From the IMG/VR virus record IMGVR_UViG_3300035070_002129, positions 1 to 22,923 of that record: a DNA stretch of 22,923 nt. One strand, 5' to 3'. The position numbers and the translations under genes are program-made. The stretch comes from a virus. Below, piece by piece: positions 14,202-22,466 of the stretch. Positions within the stretch are counted from its first letter, which is position 1; each line of letters opens with the position of its first letter. The notes beneath the pieces were generated by a model. It was given only the letters and a program-made list of their open reading frames with translations, had not been told where the DNA came from and searched no databases.

Positions 14202-15116
14202 ATGCTTATATGGGACGAGGCTGTCGAATTCTGTCAATGGCAGACTAAAGACTACACAACTGAAACTAAAGACAAATTCAAACTTTTGATGAACATGGGC
14301 TATAAGGAAATATTAGCCGAGTTTCGACGTAATCAAACTGTAAGCACTAAGACCGCTTTGACTGTCGCTGACCAGCGTTCGTATATGATGCCTCCTGAGT
14401 TCCTTATGCCAAAGAAGGTGCGTGCTAAGATTGGTGCTACGTGGTATCCAGTCGCCATCATAGACAGCGAAGAGGAGTTTGACGCTATTGCATCACAGGA
14501 TAGAACCAGCAACCGTCCAAGTGCTGCTTACTTTCGCTTTCGATTTGGTGTTGGTGGTACTGAGATGCTACTCGATCCAATTCCTTCCGACGACACAACT
14601 ACTATAGAGATTTCATACGAAGCAACTGACCGTGACTTATCCCAAGACAAATATGCCACTGGTACTATTTCACTCACGCAGGGCGATTCAACCGTCACAG
14701 GTTCAGGTACTACTTTTGTAACAGCTATGGCTGGCAGGTACTTGAAAGTGGTCGGAGCTACAGGCGATGGACTTTGGTATAGAGTACAATCACGCACCAG
14801 CAACACCGAGCTTGAGCTTGAAAACTACTACGCAGGTGCTAGTGTCTCTGGCGTGTCGTTTGAGCTTGCAGAGGCGTTTGCATTACCTGAAGAGATGCAG
14901 GTGCTTCCTGCTTACTATGCAATATGGAACTATCAGTCTCGACGTGAAAATGAGAAAGAAACCAACAAATACTTCCAGCTTTGGAACAGTGGCTGGGATA
15001 GAGCAAAAGACCGTTATGGCGTTAACCGAGTTGGTACTAAGTCCGTTAGAACCGTTGGTTCAGGCGGTCGCAACTTCCCTGTGTATCCGGGGCACTTCCC
15101 TAATGGAGCTATATAG
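14202..15116 (+). CDS. Head-to-tail adaptor / tail tubular protein A-like
   Basis: A 304-residue protein likely to form the ring between portal and tail nozzle of a short-tailed virion. The N-terminal 60 residues are helical (AVEFCQWQTKDY, then KLLMNMGYKEILAEFRRNQ), as in T7 gp11-type adaptors. Residues 60-145 are beta-rich (TVADQRSYMMPPEFL, then GGTEMLLDPIPSDD). Residues about 150-210 form an inserted beta domain (TGTISLTQGDSTVTGSGTTF, GRYLKVV, WYRVQS, LELENYYAG) that recurs in phage adaptor and connector proteins. The C-terminal helices contain AYYAIWNYQSRRENEKET and end in a flexible tail. The ATG is at 14202. It is followed without a gap by the nozzle-like gene, the usual adaptor-nozzle order. 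Confidence 0.78.
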   Translation: MLIWDEAVEFCQWQTKDYTTETKDKFKLLMNMGYKEILAEFRRNQTVSTKTALTVADQRSYMMPPEFLMPKKVRAKIGATWYPVAIIDSEEEFDAIASQDRTSNRPSAAYFRFRFGVGGTEMLLDPIPSDDTTTIEISYEATDRDLSQDKYATGTISLTQGDSTVTGSGTTFVTAMAGRYLKVVGATGDGLWYRVQSRTSNTELELENYYAGASVSGVSFELAEAFALPEEMQVLPAYYAIWNYQSRRENEKETNKYFQLWNSGWDRAKDRYGVNRVGTKSVRTVGSGGRNFPVYPGHFPNGAI

Positions 15117-16559
15117 ATGAAAGATATATTATGGCAAAAAGACTTTTATGGCGGTATCTCTCACGGAAAGAAAGTCGGCTCTCAAGGCGCATTTCGCTAC
15201 GCAGAGTCAGCGGACATTCACAGCGATCCGAACGAGTGGTCTATACTTCCAAAAGCCACAAAGGTGTCAGGCACTACGGTAGACAGCCTCGTTAAGTGGA
15301 TTGTTGACGGTACACCATACTCAACTAGTCGCTACTTCTATGCAGAGAACGGCAAGATATTCCAAGAGACAAGCGGTGGCACATGGTCCTCGCTTCGTAC
15401 TGTATCCAACAGCGGTGGGCAGGGCTTAGAGATTCACGACGATTATTTGTACTATACCCAAGACACACAGATTGGCAGATATGGCTTGCTTTCTGGCACG
15501 CCGTCATTTACCGACAACTGGCAGACAGGTTTGAACGATACGTCCGGCACAAACATTGCTCCGCTAAAGGCTTTCAAGGAAGGTCTCGCAGTTGGACACG
15601 GTAACTACTTAGGTTGGTGGGACGGTGCGGTATGGGATGCTGATAGGCTAGTACTGCCTCCTGATTTTTCTATTCGCTCGCTTACTATAATTGACGGTAT
15701 GTTGATGATTGGTGCGTGGAGAGGCACGAGCGTGCTCGATGCCGAGTCGGGCTTTATATTTGAATGGGACGGAACCGCAACAACCTTCACTGACTTCTAT
15801 CCAATAGACGGTGCTCCAAACGCTCTTATAAATACAGGTAACGACCTATTTAGTGTCGTTGGCTCAAAGGGTAATATCTATCGTGGCTGGGACCCTGCAA
15901 GTAAAGTGCACCAGATTCCAAACTTAGCAGCCACCGAGTACGTGGAGATATTGCCGGGTGCTATAGATATATGGAAGAATCAGACTATTATCGGGGCAGG
16001 TGGAAACACCGACAGTACTACCATGCCACAAGGTATCTATACTTACGGCGCAGCAGACGAGATGTTCCCACCAGTATTGAACTATGCTTACCTCTGCTCA
16101 ACTGGCACGCAAACTGGCACAGGCTTCAAGATTGGTGCGGTTAAAGGTATTGGGAGCGAACTGTACTTTAGTTGGAAAGACGGCACAGACTATGGTGTGG
16201 ACAAAGTAAGCGATACGAACGATCCAGCGGCATCTGCTCGCATGGAGAGTTTGATACACGACGATCAGCGAACTCATAGCGATAAAATGGTCGAAGTATA
16301 CAAGGTCACTCACTTGCCACTTGCTTCAGGAGAGAGCGTTAAGATTCAAGTAGCATTTGAGCGTGCTGGCACGTTTACTAATTTGGTTACAAACACCACT
16401 GTTGGCTCTACTGAAACACGTGTCGAGGTAGACTCTGCAGATGCCAAGTATAGAGAAATGGAGTTTGCAGTCGAGATAGCCGGAAGTGGCTCAAGTAAAC
16501 CAACCGTGACAGGCATGGGCTTCTTGTACGATAATATGCTACAGGAGAGGATATTCTAA
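15117..16559 (+). CDS. Tail nozzle-like beta-propeller protein
   Basis: A 480-residue, almost purely beta protein starting directly after the adaptor stop. Aromatic, glycine and aspartate-rich segments recur every 45-60 residues (RYFYAENGKIFQET, DDYLYYTQDTQIGRYG, GLAVGHGNYLGWWDG, DGMLMIGAWRGT, NDLFSVVGSKGNIYRGW, ELYFSWKDGTDYGVDKV), which is the look of propeller blades. The last 100 residues form a sandwich-like domain (KIQVAFERAGTF, REMEFAVEIAGS) ending in MLQERIF. Such proteins form the hexameric nozzle of podovirus tails (T7 gp12, P22 gp10 type). The stop TAA shares bases with the next ATG (TAATG). The family is inferred from fold signature and gene order. Confidence 0.75.
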   Translation: MKDILWQKDFYGGISHGKKVGSQGAFRYAESADIHSDPNEWSILPKATKVSGTTVDSLVKWIVDGTPYSTSRYFYAENGKIFQETSGGTWSSLRTVSNSGGQGLEIHDDYLYYTQDTQIGRYGLLSGTPSFTDNWQTGLNDTSGTNIAPLKAFKEGLAVGHGNYLGWWDGAVWDADRLVLPPDFSIRSLTIIDGMLMIGAWRGTSVLDAESGFIFEWDGTATTFTDFYPIDGAPNALINTGNDLFSVVGSKGNIYRGWDPASKVHQIPNLAATEYVEILPGAIDIWKNQTIIGAGGNTDSTTMPQGIYTYGAADEMFPPVLNYAYLCSTGTQTGTGFKIGAVKGIGSELYFSWKDGTDYGVDKVSDTNDPAASARMESLIHDDQRTHSDKMVEVYKVTHLPLASGESVKIQVAFERAGTFTNLVTNTTVGSTETRVEVDSADAKYREMEFAVEIAGSGSSKPTVTGMGFLYDNMLQERIF

Positions 16560-16804
16560 TGGCACAAAAAGATTACCGAACACTTAGCTTCCCAGCACTG
16601 GACGTTCCTGAAGCAACCATGTCTAGAAGTCGCTCACGTAAAACCTACGCAAAAGATATTATGGGTGGTTCACTTAAAGGTGTAACCGAATTGTTATTTG
16701 GTGGTGATGCCAGCGTTCGTATTGATAACGCCAACCGCAGGATAATCATAAACGATGGAGATAACGACCGAGTACTGCTTGGTTACGATGCCGGAGGGTT
16801 CTAG
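16559..16804 (+). CDS. Small fibre-associated protein
   Basis: An 81-residue protein starting in the TAATG overlap with the nozzle gene. The C-terminal half (ASVRIDNANRRIIINDGDND, then RVLLGYDAGGF) is a short beta motif that resembles the collar of phage fibre proteins, where IDxxNxRIIxNDGxxDRVLxG patterns occur. The N-terminal half is basic (SRSRSRKTYAKDI). It ends one codon before the ATG of the first DYG-domain fibre protein, so it may be an anchor for those subunits. Function inferred. Confidence 0.65.
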   Translation: MAQKDYRTLSFPALDVPEATMSRSRSRKTYAKDIMGGSLKGVTELLFGGDASVRIDNANRRIIINDGDNDRVLLGYDAGGF

Positions 16805-17572
16805 ATGTCTAAGGATTACGGTCTCCGTGTCTCCCAGCGTGGATATGACGTTAAAACGGCACCTGACTTCAAACAGCTCTTTTCTAGCTCATGGCCAGCA
16901 TTTACCATACTAGAGGAGGGTTCCTTTAGTGTTACTCCCGGTCAAACTATAGTGTCGCACAATCTTGGATACGTCCCAGCCTTCCTATTATTCCATGATG
17001 CAACCACAGGCTTTGCGCTTGGCGGTGCAAATCAGGCACACGGCTTGGACGGTTTCAACGCCAGCGGTATTGGCATGAGCGATACAAACCTTATTTACTC
17101 AAGCCTTGCGAGTGGCACAATTAACGGACACTATTTTATATTTCAGCACGACCTTGAGCAAAGCAAGACGTTTCCAAACGTGGTAACCGGAACAATATCT
17201 GATAACCCTGACTCGGTAGATAAGGACTATGGGTTTAAGGTAAGCAAGGATGGCTTCGACGTATACGATACTGACCTGCGCCACTTTGCTATGCACACCA
17301 AAGCACGCTCTCCAATGGTCGACACTATAACTTACGGTACAAAGTCTGCAGGAGGCTCGGCTATAGTAGTCACGCACGACTTAGGCTACGAGCCGTTTCC
17401 TTTAGTATACGCAAAGCTGGTGTCTGGTGCGTTTAGTCCTGCACGCTGGCAACCGCTGACGGCTGCTTCAGATAGCGCCGTGATTGCGACGAGCACAACG
17501 GTAAGCATTACGATTCCTTATGCGTGCGATTACTGCATCATAGTACTTAAAGACCCAATGCAGAGGAGCTAA
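16805..17572 (+). CDS. Fibre-like protein with duplicated DYG domain
   Basis: A 255-residue protein with an internal duplication. Copy 1 (residues 3-117) begins KDYGLRVSQRGYDVKTA and has SHNLGYVPAFLLF; copy 2 (139-255) begins KDYGFKVSKDGFDVYDT and has THDLGYEPFPLVY. Between the shared ends each copy is beta-rich with a hydrophobic, aromatic end (GHYFIFQHDL; CDYCIIVLKD). The domain is one I know from environmental phage tail and fibre genes, without assigned biochemical function. The ATG at 16805 directly follows the previous stop. The next gene is a single-copy relative. A role as a tail appendage or tip is inferred from position after the nozzle gene. Confidence 0.72.
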   Translation: MSKDYGLRVSQRGYDVKTAPDFKQLFSSSWPAFTILEEGSFSVTPGQTIVSHNLGYVPAFLLFHDATTGFALGGANQAHGLDGFNASGIGMSDTNLIYSSLASGTINGHYFIFQHDLEQSKTFPNVVTGTISDNPDSVDKDYGFKVSKDGFDVYDTDLRHFAMHTKARSPMVDTITYGTKSAGGSAIVVTHDLGYEPFPLVYAKLVSGAFSPARWQPLTAASDSAVIATSTTVSITIPYACDYCIIVLKDPMQRS

Positions 17573-17573
17573 C

Positions 17574-18014
17574 ATGGCAGATTTTGGAGTAAAGACATCT
17601 GAAGAGGGCGTGGACGTAAAGAGTCCAGCTATTGACCAGCTGACGTTTATATCTACTTACGCACACCCAATGGTAAAGATATATGCAAGTCCGCAGCACT
17701 ATGATTACTTAAGCTATACTTTCGGAGCAACTGTAGCTGACGGCACGTACACCTTGCATACCATTGCTCACGGCTATAGCTACACTCCGGCTCACTTGAG
17801 TATGGTTGGTGCGCCAGTCGGTGCTAATTATCAGTTCGGTGGCTCAACCAGATATATACAAGGTGGTGGTCCGACAACTGATATATGGTTCTGGTGCTAT
17901 ACCGATGCCACTAATTGGTACGCAAAAGTTCGTGTTCGTGGTGGGCTTGGGGTTGCTATTGCCAGCACAACGTGGAAGTTTAAATACAATATTTGGGCGC
18001 AGGACGGAGATTAG
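17574..18014 (+). CDS. Single-copy DYG-domain fibre-like protein
   Basis: A 146-residue protein related to both halves of the preceding gene. It starts MADFGVKTSEEGVDVKSP and continues LTFISTYAHPMVKIYAS, with HGYSYTPAHLSMV in place of the H.LGY.P motif. It ends in a beta strand (WKFKYNIWAQDGD). The glycine/tyrosine/tryptophan-rich centre (GGSTRYIQGGGPTTDIWFW) differs from the paralogue and could be the variable binding face. One base separates it from the previous stop. Its own stop abuts the promoter of the ejection-protein genes. Confidence 0.7.
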   Translation: MADFGVKTSEEGVDVKSPAIDQLTFISTYAHPMVKIYASPQHYDYLSYTFGATVADGTYTLHTIAHGYSYTPAHLSMVGAPVGANYQFGGSTRYIQGGGPTTDIWFWCYTDATNWYAKVRVRGGLGVAIASTTWKFKYNIWAQDGD

Positions 18015-18032
18015 TGTATAATTCAATTAAAA
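18015..18032 (+). promoter_or_regulatory. -10 promoter element before the ejection-protein genes
   Basis: TGTATAAT (18015-18022) followed by TCAATTAAAA (to 18032), directly after the TAG stop. TG lies immediately next to the hexamer rather than one base away. The downstream leader of about 50 bases holds a short CAAC/GTTG hairpin and TTGGAG before the ATG. Confidence 0.6.
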
Positions 18033-18078
18033 GAAGTCCAAGAGACTCGCAACACTGAATTGTTGATTGGAGTAAACT

Positions 18079-19020
18079 ATGGCAGATCTAAAAATCGTAT
18101 CTTATAACCCAGCCTTTGAACAGATTGCAAGAGCAACTGAAGAGGGCAATCAAATGCGAGCCGGGCAAAAGGCAGAGCAAGAAAACTTATTCAAACAATT
18201 TGAAACTATCAGAGGCGGACAAGAGTCGCTTCTTTCAGTATTTAACCGTGCCAGACAAGAAGAGGGCATTGATGATATTAAAGGCTCTATTGGCACTTTT
18301 AATACACAAATATCATCTGTTAAGAGTTTGCTAGATAGCTTGGACGAAGATATAAGCTCACGTACTAGAGGCTCATTTACGACCGACGCACAGCGTAACC
18401 GTATGGTGGCAAGCGAAGGCGGTGCTTTGAACACGCAACTTGGACGACTTGGTTCAGGTCTAGAACCACTTGTATCCTCATGGAACATGTCAAATCAGGC
18501 AGTTGGCGACATTGTCAATCTTACATCAAAAGACCAAGACCGAGCAGTCGAAGGTACACGTATGCGACTCGATGCACTCCCTGAGCGTTTTGCACGTGAA
18601 ATATCTGGCTTTAATATTAGCAAAGAGAACGAACTTGCTGCAATTATGGACAAGCTAAAGACCGAGCAGAACCTTGCAACCGCTGAGTGGGAACGCCTCG
18701 GACAGCTTGAATCAGAAGCAAGAGCATTCGAGCAACAGAAACAGCTTGCAACCTTCCAAGCACAACTAGACCGACAAACCAACGCCAGCGCTAACAGCTG
18801 GTCCAAAGACCTTATCGCTAGTCTTACAGGCAAAGCCGCTGGAGCTGGTGGCGGTGCTGCTCCATCTATAGCAGATGCTGACAGCGAGTACTTGGGTAAA
18901 ATAATGGCAATGGATCCAAATAGTAAACTAAGCCTTATAGCTTCTTTGCGAAGGTCTAAGGATCCGACAGCACAACGTCGCTTCCAGCTTGGTAAAGAGT
19001 TAGGATATTGGAAGTTCTAG
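18079..19020 (+). CDS. Coiled-coil internal virion/ejection protein (probable)
   Basis: A 313-residue, strongly helical protein rich in glutamine, glutamate, arginine and alanine. Helical segments run from about residue 10 to 100 (EGNQMRAGQKAEQENLFKQF), then 155-235 (MRLDALPERFAREISG; ELAAIMDKLKTEQ; EARAFEQQKQLATFQAQLD). A short glycine/alanine-rich hinge follows (AAGAGGGAA), then a C-terminal helix with RRSKDPTAQRRFQLGKEL. No cysteine, signal or membrane span. Long helical proteins directly before a very large protein in the podovirus tail region are usually packaged inside the head and ejected with DNA. The AGTAAACT leader carries TTGGAG before the ATG at 18079. Confidence 0.65.
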   Translation: MADLKIVSYNPAFEQIARATEEGNQMRAGQKAEQENLFKQFETIRGGQESLLSVFNRARQEEGIDDIKGSIGTFNTQISSVKSLLDSLDEDISSRTRGSFTTDAQRNRMVASEGGALNTQLGRLGSGLEPLVSSWNMSNQAVGDIVNLTSKDQDRAVEGTRMRLDALPERFAREISGFNISKENELAAIMDKLKTEQNLATAEWERLGQLESEARAFEQQKQLATFQAQLDRQTNASANSWSKDLIASLTGKAAGAGGGAAPSIADADSEYLGKIMAMDPNSKLSLIASLRRSKDPTAQRRFQLGKELGYWKF

Positions 19021-19021
19021 C

Positions 19022-21742
19022 ATGGCGATGACTCCTGAAGAGAAAAAAAGACTTTTAGCGATTGCACAACGTGCAGGAGGTGAATATGCCGCACAAAACA
19101 AACCGCAAGAACCGCAAGGTGGTGGAAGAAACGGCTGGCTTGACTTTGGTCTCACTACTGCAGGTGGTGCTGGTGGCGTTGCTGGCGGTGCTGCTGCTGG
19201 TGCCGCTGTTGGCTCTATTGTTCCGGGTATTGGAACTGTCATTGGTGGTGGTATTGGTGCTTTACTTGGCGGTGCATTAGGTGGAGGCGCTGGTCAAGTA
19301 GCCTCTAATGCTATACAGAAACGTGCGCTTGATGAAGGTGTTGCTCGTGAGGCTTTCTTTGGAAGTCTCGGTGGAGCTGGTAAGGCTTTCAAAGCTCTTA
19401 AACTAGCCAAGACTGCAGGTAAAGCAGCCGACGCTGGTGGGGATATTGTAAAGATTGCCAAGGCAGCTGATAAAGCAAAAGACGCTGGACAGGTCATAAA
19501 GGGAGCGAGAAAAGTAGTCACTCCAGTAACTGTAAAAAAGACTCCTTTGAAGGTACTACCTGACTCTGTAAAGCTAGAGCCTAAAGACGCTTTATATCAT
19601 GGAACGACTAAAGAGAACGCTGAGTCTATTGTAAAGAACGGCTTTAATACATCTCTAAATAAAAAGGGCTATGCTGAGTCTCCTTACGCTATGTTTGCCA
19701 GCGTAGATGATGGCACTAAACTTGGCGATCACGCTGCCGGAAGTTATGGCGATACGGTCTTAGAGGTAAGACCAAAACAGACTGTTCAATTGCTTGATTC
19801 AAATTCAAAGAAGTGGCTTGATACTATGGGCACAGCTCGTGGTGCCGACGACTCAGCAGAGTGGGCTAAGAAACTATCTGCAGAAGGATACGACGGAATC
19901 AAGGAACCATCTGGCGAGATTGTTATATTTAAGCCTGAGAAGTTTAATATTGGCGCACCGGGAACTCTAAACAAAGCTGTCGAGAGCACAGCACCTGCTG
20001 TTGGTAAAATGGGCATAATCGAAAACGTAAAATCTAGCATGCAAAAAACACCTGCACGTATGTTTGCAAAAGCATTCACTGTACCAACCAAGTTAGCGCC
20101 ACGACTAAAACCAGTTGATACTGCAGACGAGATTCTAAAGCACGGCTTTGGTGCTAAGTCACTTGACGACCTGCGCTCTATATCTGCAGGAGTAACGGGA
20201 CAGAACGGTATCTTAACAAAAACCGTTCGTGATGCTATTGGTAAGATTCCGAAGGAAGTGCGAACCGACGAAGTCATTACATCAGTAAAGAACTTACTTG
20301 ACGAAATACCTGATTTAACTGACGTTGAATACAAAAAAATTATGAACACGGTTATAAATGCTCAGACTCCCGGTAAACTTCCCGGAACCATGAACCCACT
20401 CGACGCTTTTGATAATATCAAGAAGCTAGAGGACTCTGCATATCAGTACATTAACTCCAGCACGTATCTTACTAAAAACTTAAAGAACGAAAAGATTGGT
20501 CGAGCATTACTTGGCGGTGCTGACGAGCTTAAGATGCAACTAGATAGCGCTGTTAAAGGCTTCGGTATTGTCGATACACTAAAGACTCCTGAGCTTATGA
20601 AACAACTGCAGGAGATAAGCCCACGACTAGCACAGCAGGTAGTTGATGCAAAAGACGTGGCGGACTTAAGAAAGATTCAAGCACCGTTTGTTCGTCTTGG
20701 ACAGATGATAAACCTTACCGATGAAGCAGCACAAAGCGTCGGCGGTGGGTTCGCTTCAGGTTTGGGTGGGCGTGCAACAGGTGGAATCATTGGAGGGGCG
20801 ACTCTCGGTCCACTTGGTGCGCTTGGTGGCGTTTTTGCATCTCCGCTATTAGAGGGCGTTGAGCAATCAACCAGAGCACCTATAGCAACTGGTGGTGCTG
20901 CGCTACTGCAGAAACTAGTCGGTAGAGCTGACGATGCCGCTGGCAAGATTAAAATGATCGCTCCTGATCCAAGCGTTATGTCGTCATTTACAAAGAACCT
21001 TCCTGTTCAGGCAGGTATCCAAGGTGCCGACGCTATACTTACTCCACAGCAACCAGAGATGATGCCACAGCCAGAACTACAGGACAGCGTGCTTGCAGGT
21101 ATGTTTGACAGCTCCGGCAATCCAGTCAGTGACATGGCTACTGCAGGTGGTGAGCAATCACTAGCTCCAACTGCAGGTATGTTTACTGAGGACTTGTTCA
21201 AAGAGTACTTACTTCGTGACTTAGCAGAAACTGGTGGAAAGAACTTCGATTTGCTAGAGCAGTTGTATGGGTACTTTAACCCTGTTGACGAAAACAGCGA
21301 CCTTAGTAGAACGCAACAGCAAAGCCTGACCAAACTGGGTACTGCAGACACATTGCTCGGACAAATAGAATCACAGCTCTCAACCGTTGGTCTTGGCGAG
21401 GGTCCAGTTGGTAAAGCTCAGGGTACATTCAAGTCCATGCTTGGTAGAATTGGCTTAAACGACAACGCAGCAGCATACGACGACTTCAGAAAGGGTATAG
21501 CCACTCAGCTTGCTAAAGCCCTTGGAGAAGCCGGAAGTCTTAGCGACCAAGACATCAAGCGAGCAATTGGTTTGATTCCTGCATTGAACGATACTGCAGG
21601 ACAGGCACAGCTTAAGCTCCAACAGCTAAGACAAGTGATAAATAGCTCACGACAAAATGTTTACTCGCTTGGTGGTTCACAAGAAGATTTGACAGGCGAT
21701 GTAGACATGGGAATATTAACGCAACTAATGGGAGCACAATAA
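19022..21742 (+). CDS. Large ejection-type protein with glycine zippers and an ADP-ribosyltransferase-like domain
   Basis: A 906-residue protein, the largest here. Residues about 45-95 are a glycine/alanine zipper (GGVAGGAAAGAAVGS; GIGALLGGALGGGAG) able to cross or perforate a membrane. Residues about 190-305 resemble ART domains of phage polyvalent proteins: LYHGTTKENAESIVKNGF (H193), a PYAMFAS strand, then GYDGIK and GEIVIFKPEKF (candidate catalytic E299). Residues 350-570 are helical. A second glycine zipper lies at about 574-612 (GGRATGGIIGGATLG). The C-terminal 300 residues are helical with a proline/glutamine linker. By analogy with podovirus internal proteins it would enter the host with the DNA, help it cross the membrane, and may modify a host target. 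The start ATG 19022 is followed by a second ATG at 19028. Confidence 0.72.
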   Translation: MAMTPEEKKRLLAIAQRAGGEYAAQNKPQEPQGGGRNGWLDFGLTTAGGAGGVAGGAAAGAAVGSIVPGIGTVIGGGIGALLGGALGGGAGQVASNAIQKRALDEGVAREAFFGSLGGAGKAFKALKLAKTAGKAADAGGDIVKIAKAADKAKDAGQVIKGARKVVTPVTVKKTPLKVLPDSVKLEPKDALYHGTTKENAESIVKNGFNTSLNKKGYAESPYAMFASVDDGTKLGDHAAGSYGDTVLEVRPKQTVQLLDSNSKKWLDTMGTARGADDSAEWAKKLSAEGYDGIKEPSGEIVIFKPEKFNIGAPGTLNKAVESTAPAVGKMGIIENVKSSMQKTPARMFAKAFTVPTKLAPRLKPVDTADEILKHGFGAKSLDDLRSISAGVTGQNGILTKTVRDAIGKIPKEVRTDEVITSVKNLLDEIPDLTDVEYKKIMNTVINAQTPGKLPGTMNPLDAFDNIKKLEDSAYQYINSSTYLTKNLKNEKIGRALLGGADELKMQLDSAVKGFGIVDTLKTPELMKQLQEISPRLAQQVVDAKDVADLRKIQAPFVRLGQMINLTDEAAQSVGGGFASGLGGRATGGIIGGATLGPLGALGGVFASPLLEGVEQSTRAPIATGGAALLQKLVGRADDAAGKIKMIAPDPSVMSSFTKNLPVQAGIQGADAILTPQQPEMMPQPELQDSVLAGMFDSSGNPVSDMATAGGEQSLAPTAGMFTEDLFKEYLLRDLAETGGKNFDLLEQLYGYFNPVDENSDLSRTQQQSLTKLGTADTLLGQIESQLSTVGLGEGPVGKAQGTFKSMLGRIGLNDNAAAYDDFRKGIATQLAKALGEAGSLSDQDIKRAIGLIPALNDTAGQAQLKLQQLRQVINSSRQNVYSLGGSQEDLTGDVDMGILTQLMGAQ

Positions 21743-22044
21743 TGATTGATTTACAGGCAGTTCGTGAAGCATTACAAAGACGTGCAGCAGGTGGCGGAGG
21801 CGCTCCTGTTGCAACGCAGGTTTCTAATCCTAATGGTCCAACACCATTAGCAAACCCACCAACAATACCCGGAGCACCTCCAGTCTCTAGCTTGCCAAAC
21901 ACTGGAAAGTCAGCACCTGCAGGAGGAGCGAACCCAGCCCAGCAAATGGCAAAGGCTGCTTCGGTTGCACAAGGTCCGGCATTCGATCCTGAAACACGTG
22001 AAATTAGCAAAGCACTAATACAAAAGCTATTAAAGGTAATGTAG
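21742..22044 (+). CDS. Small glycine/proline-rich protein
   Basis: A 100-residue protein whose ATG overlaps the TAA of the large ejection gene by one base, with GGGAG (21730-21734) upstream. A short N-terminal helix (DLQAVREALQRRAAGG) and a C-terminal helix (DPETREISKALIQKLLKVM) flank a disordered stretch of glycine, proline and alanine. It could be a linker or co-packaged partner of the ejection proteins. No family is recognised. Confidence 0.65.
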   Translation: MIDLQAVREALQRRAAGGGGAPVATQVSNPNGPTPLANPPTIPGAPPVSSLPNTGKSAPAGGANPAQQMAKAASVAQGPAFDPETREISKALIQKLLKVM

Positions 22045-22046
22045 TC

Positions 22047-22421
22047 ATGACACCAGATGAACTAGTCAAATTGATAGAGGGACTAATAGTAGTAAGTGGC
22101 GTTGCAGCCATTGTCTTTGCTGTCTTTAAGAACTCAACCGTAAAAGCTACAATTCAGTCACAAAAAGAACTAATCGAAACGCTCACCACTCAGGTGTCTG
22201 AGCTTCGGACATTGCACATAGACAATGAAAAAGCTATTGCTAAGTTGTCTGGTCAGGTTGAGGTTTATAAAGAACTGCCGTTGACTGAACTTGCCAACTC
22301 AATGAAGTCCATATCTGAAACGCAGAGTAAAATACTAGAGTCAATTAGTAAGCTAAAAATACGAAATCAGACTGTCCATAACCAAACCGTAGAGAACGAG
22401 CGAGTCGTAAACAAGCACTAG
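22047..22421 (+). CDS. Holin-like or spanin-like membrane protein with coiled coil
   Basis: A 124-residue protein with one clear transmembrane helix near the N-terminus (about residues 9-28, EGLIVVSGVAAIVFAVF), followed by a heptad-patterned coiled coil (about 38-105: KELIETLTTQVSELRTL; IDNEKAIAKLSGQVEVY; MKSISETQSKILESISKL) and a polar end. Directly upstream of the CHAP endolysin, it is probably part of the lysis cassette, either a single-span holin or an i-spanin of the Rz kind. A small anchored virion protein cannot be excluded. It starts two bases after the previous stop with an AAAGG upstream. Confidence 0.68.
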   Translation: MTPDELVKLIEGLIVVSGVAAIVFAVFKNSTVKATIQSQKELIETLTTQVSELRTLHIDNEKAIAKLSGQVEVYKELPLTELANSMKSISETQSKILESISKLKIRNQTVHNQTVENERVVNKH

Positions 22422-22432
22422 TTTTGAATTGG

Positions 22433-22440
22433 TGTATACT
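22433..22440 (+). promoter_or_regulatory. -10 promoter element before the endolysin gene
   Basis: TGTATACT (22433-22440), a variant of the recurring element, sits 26 bases before the endolysin ATG. AAAAGGAG (22453-22460) provides a strong ribosome binding site six bases before the ATG. TTGAAT at 22424 is too close to be its -35. Confidence 0.5.
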
Positions 22441-22466
22441 ATTCGTATAACGAAAAGGAGACTTCA

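Noticed and set aside
19786-20349. Antisense frame of 187 codons inside the large ejection gene.
   Set aside because: The sense frame encodes recognisable domains and the antisense product has no motif; it shows how long chance frames can be here.
41-22421. Recoded stop codons, as in some phages and candidate-phylum bacteria.
   Set aside because: TGA, TAA and TAG all end genes at tight junctions, so the standard code fits throughout.
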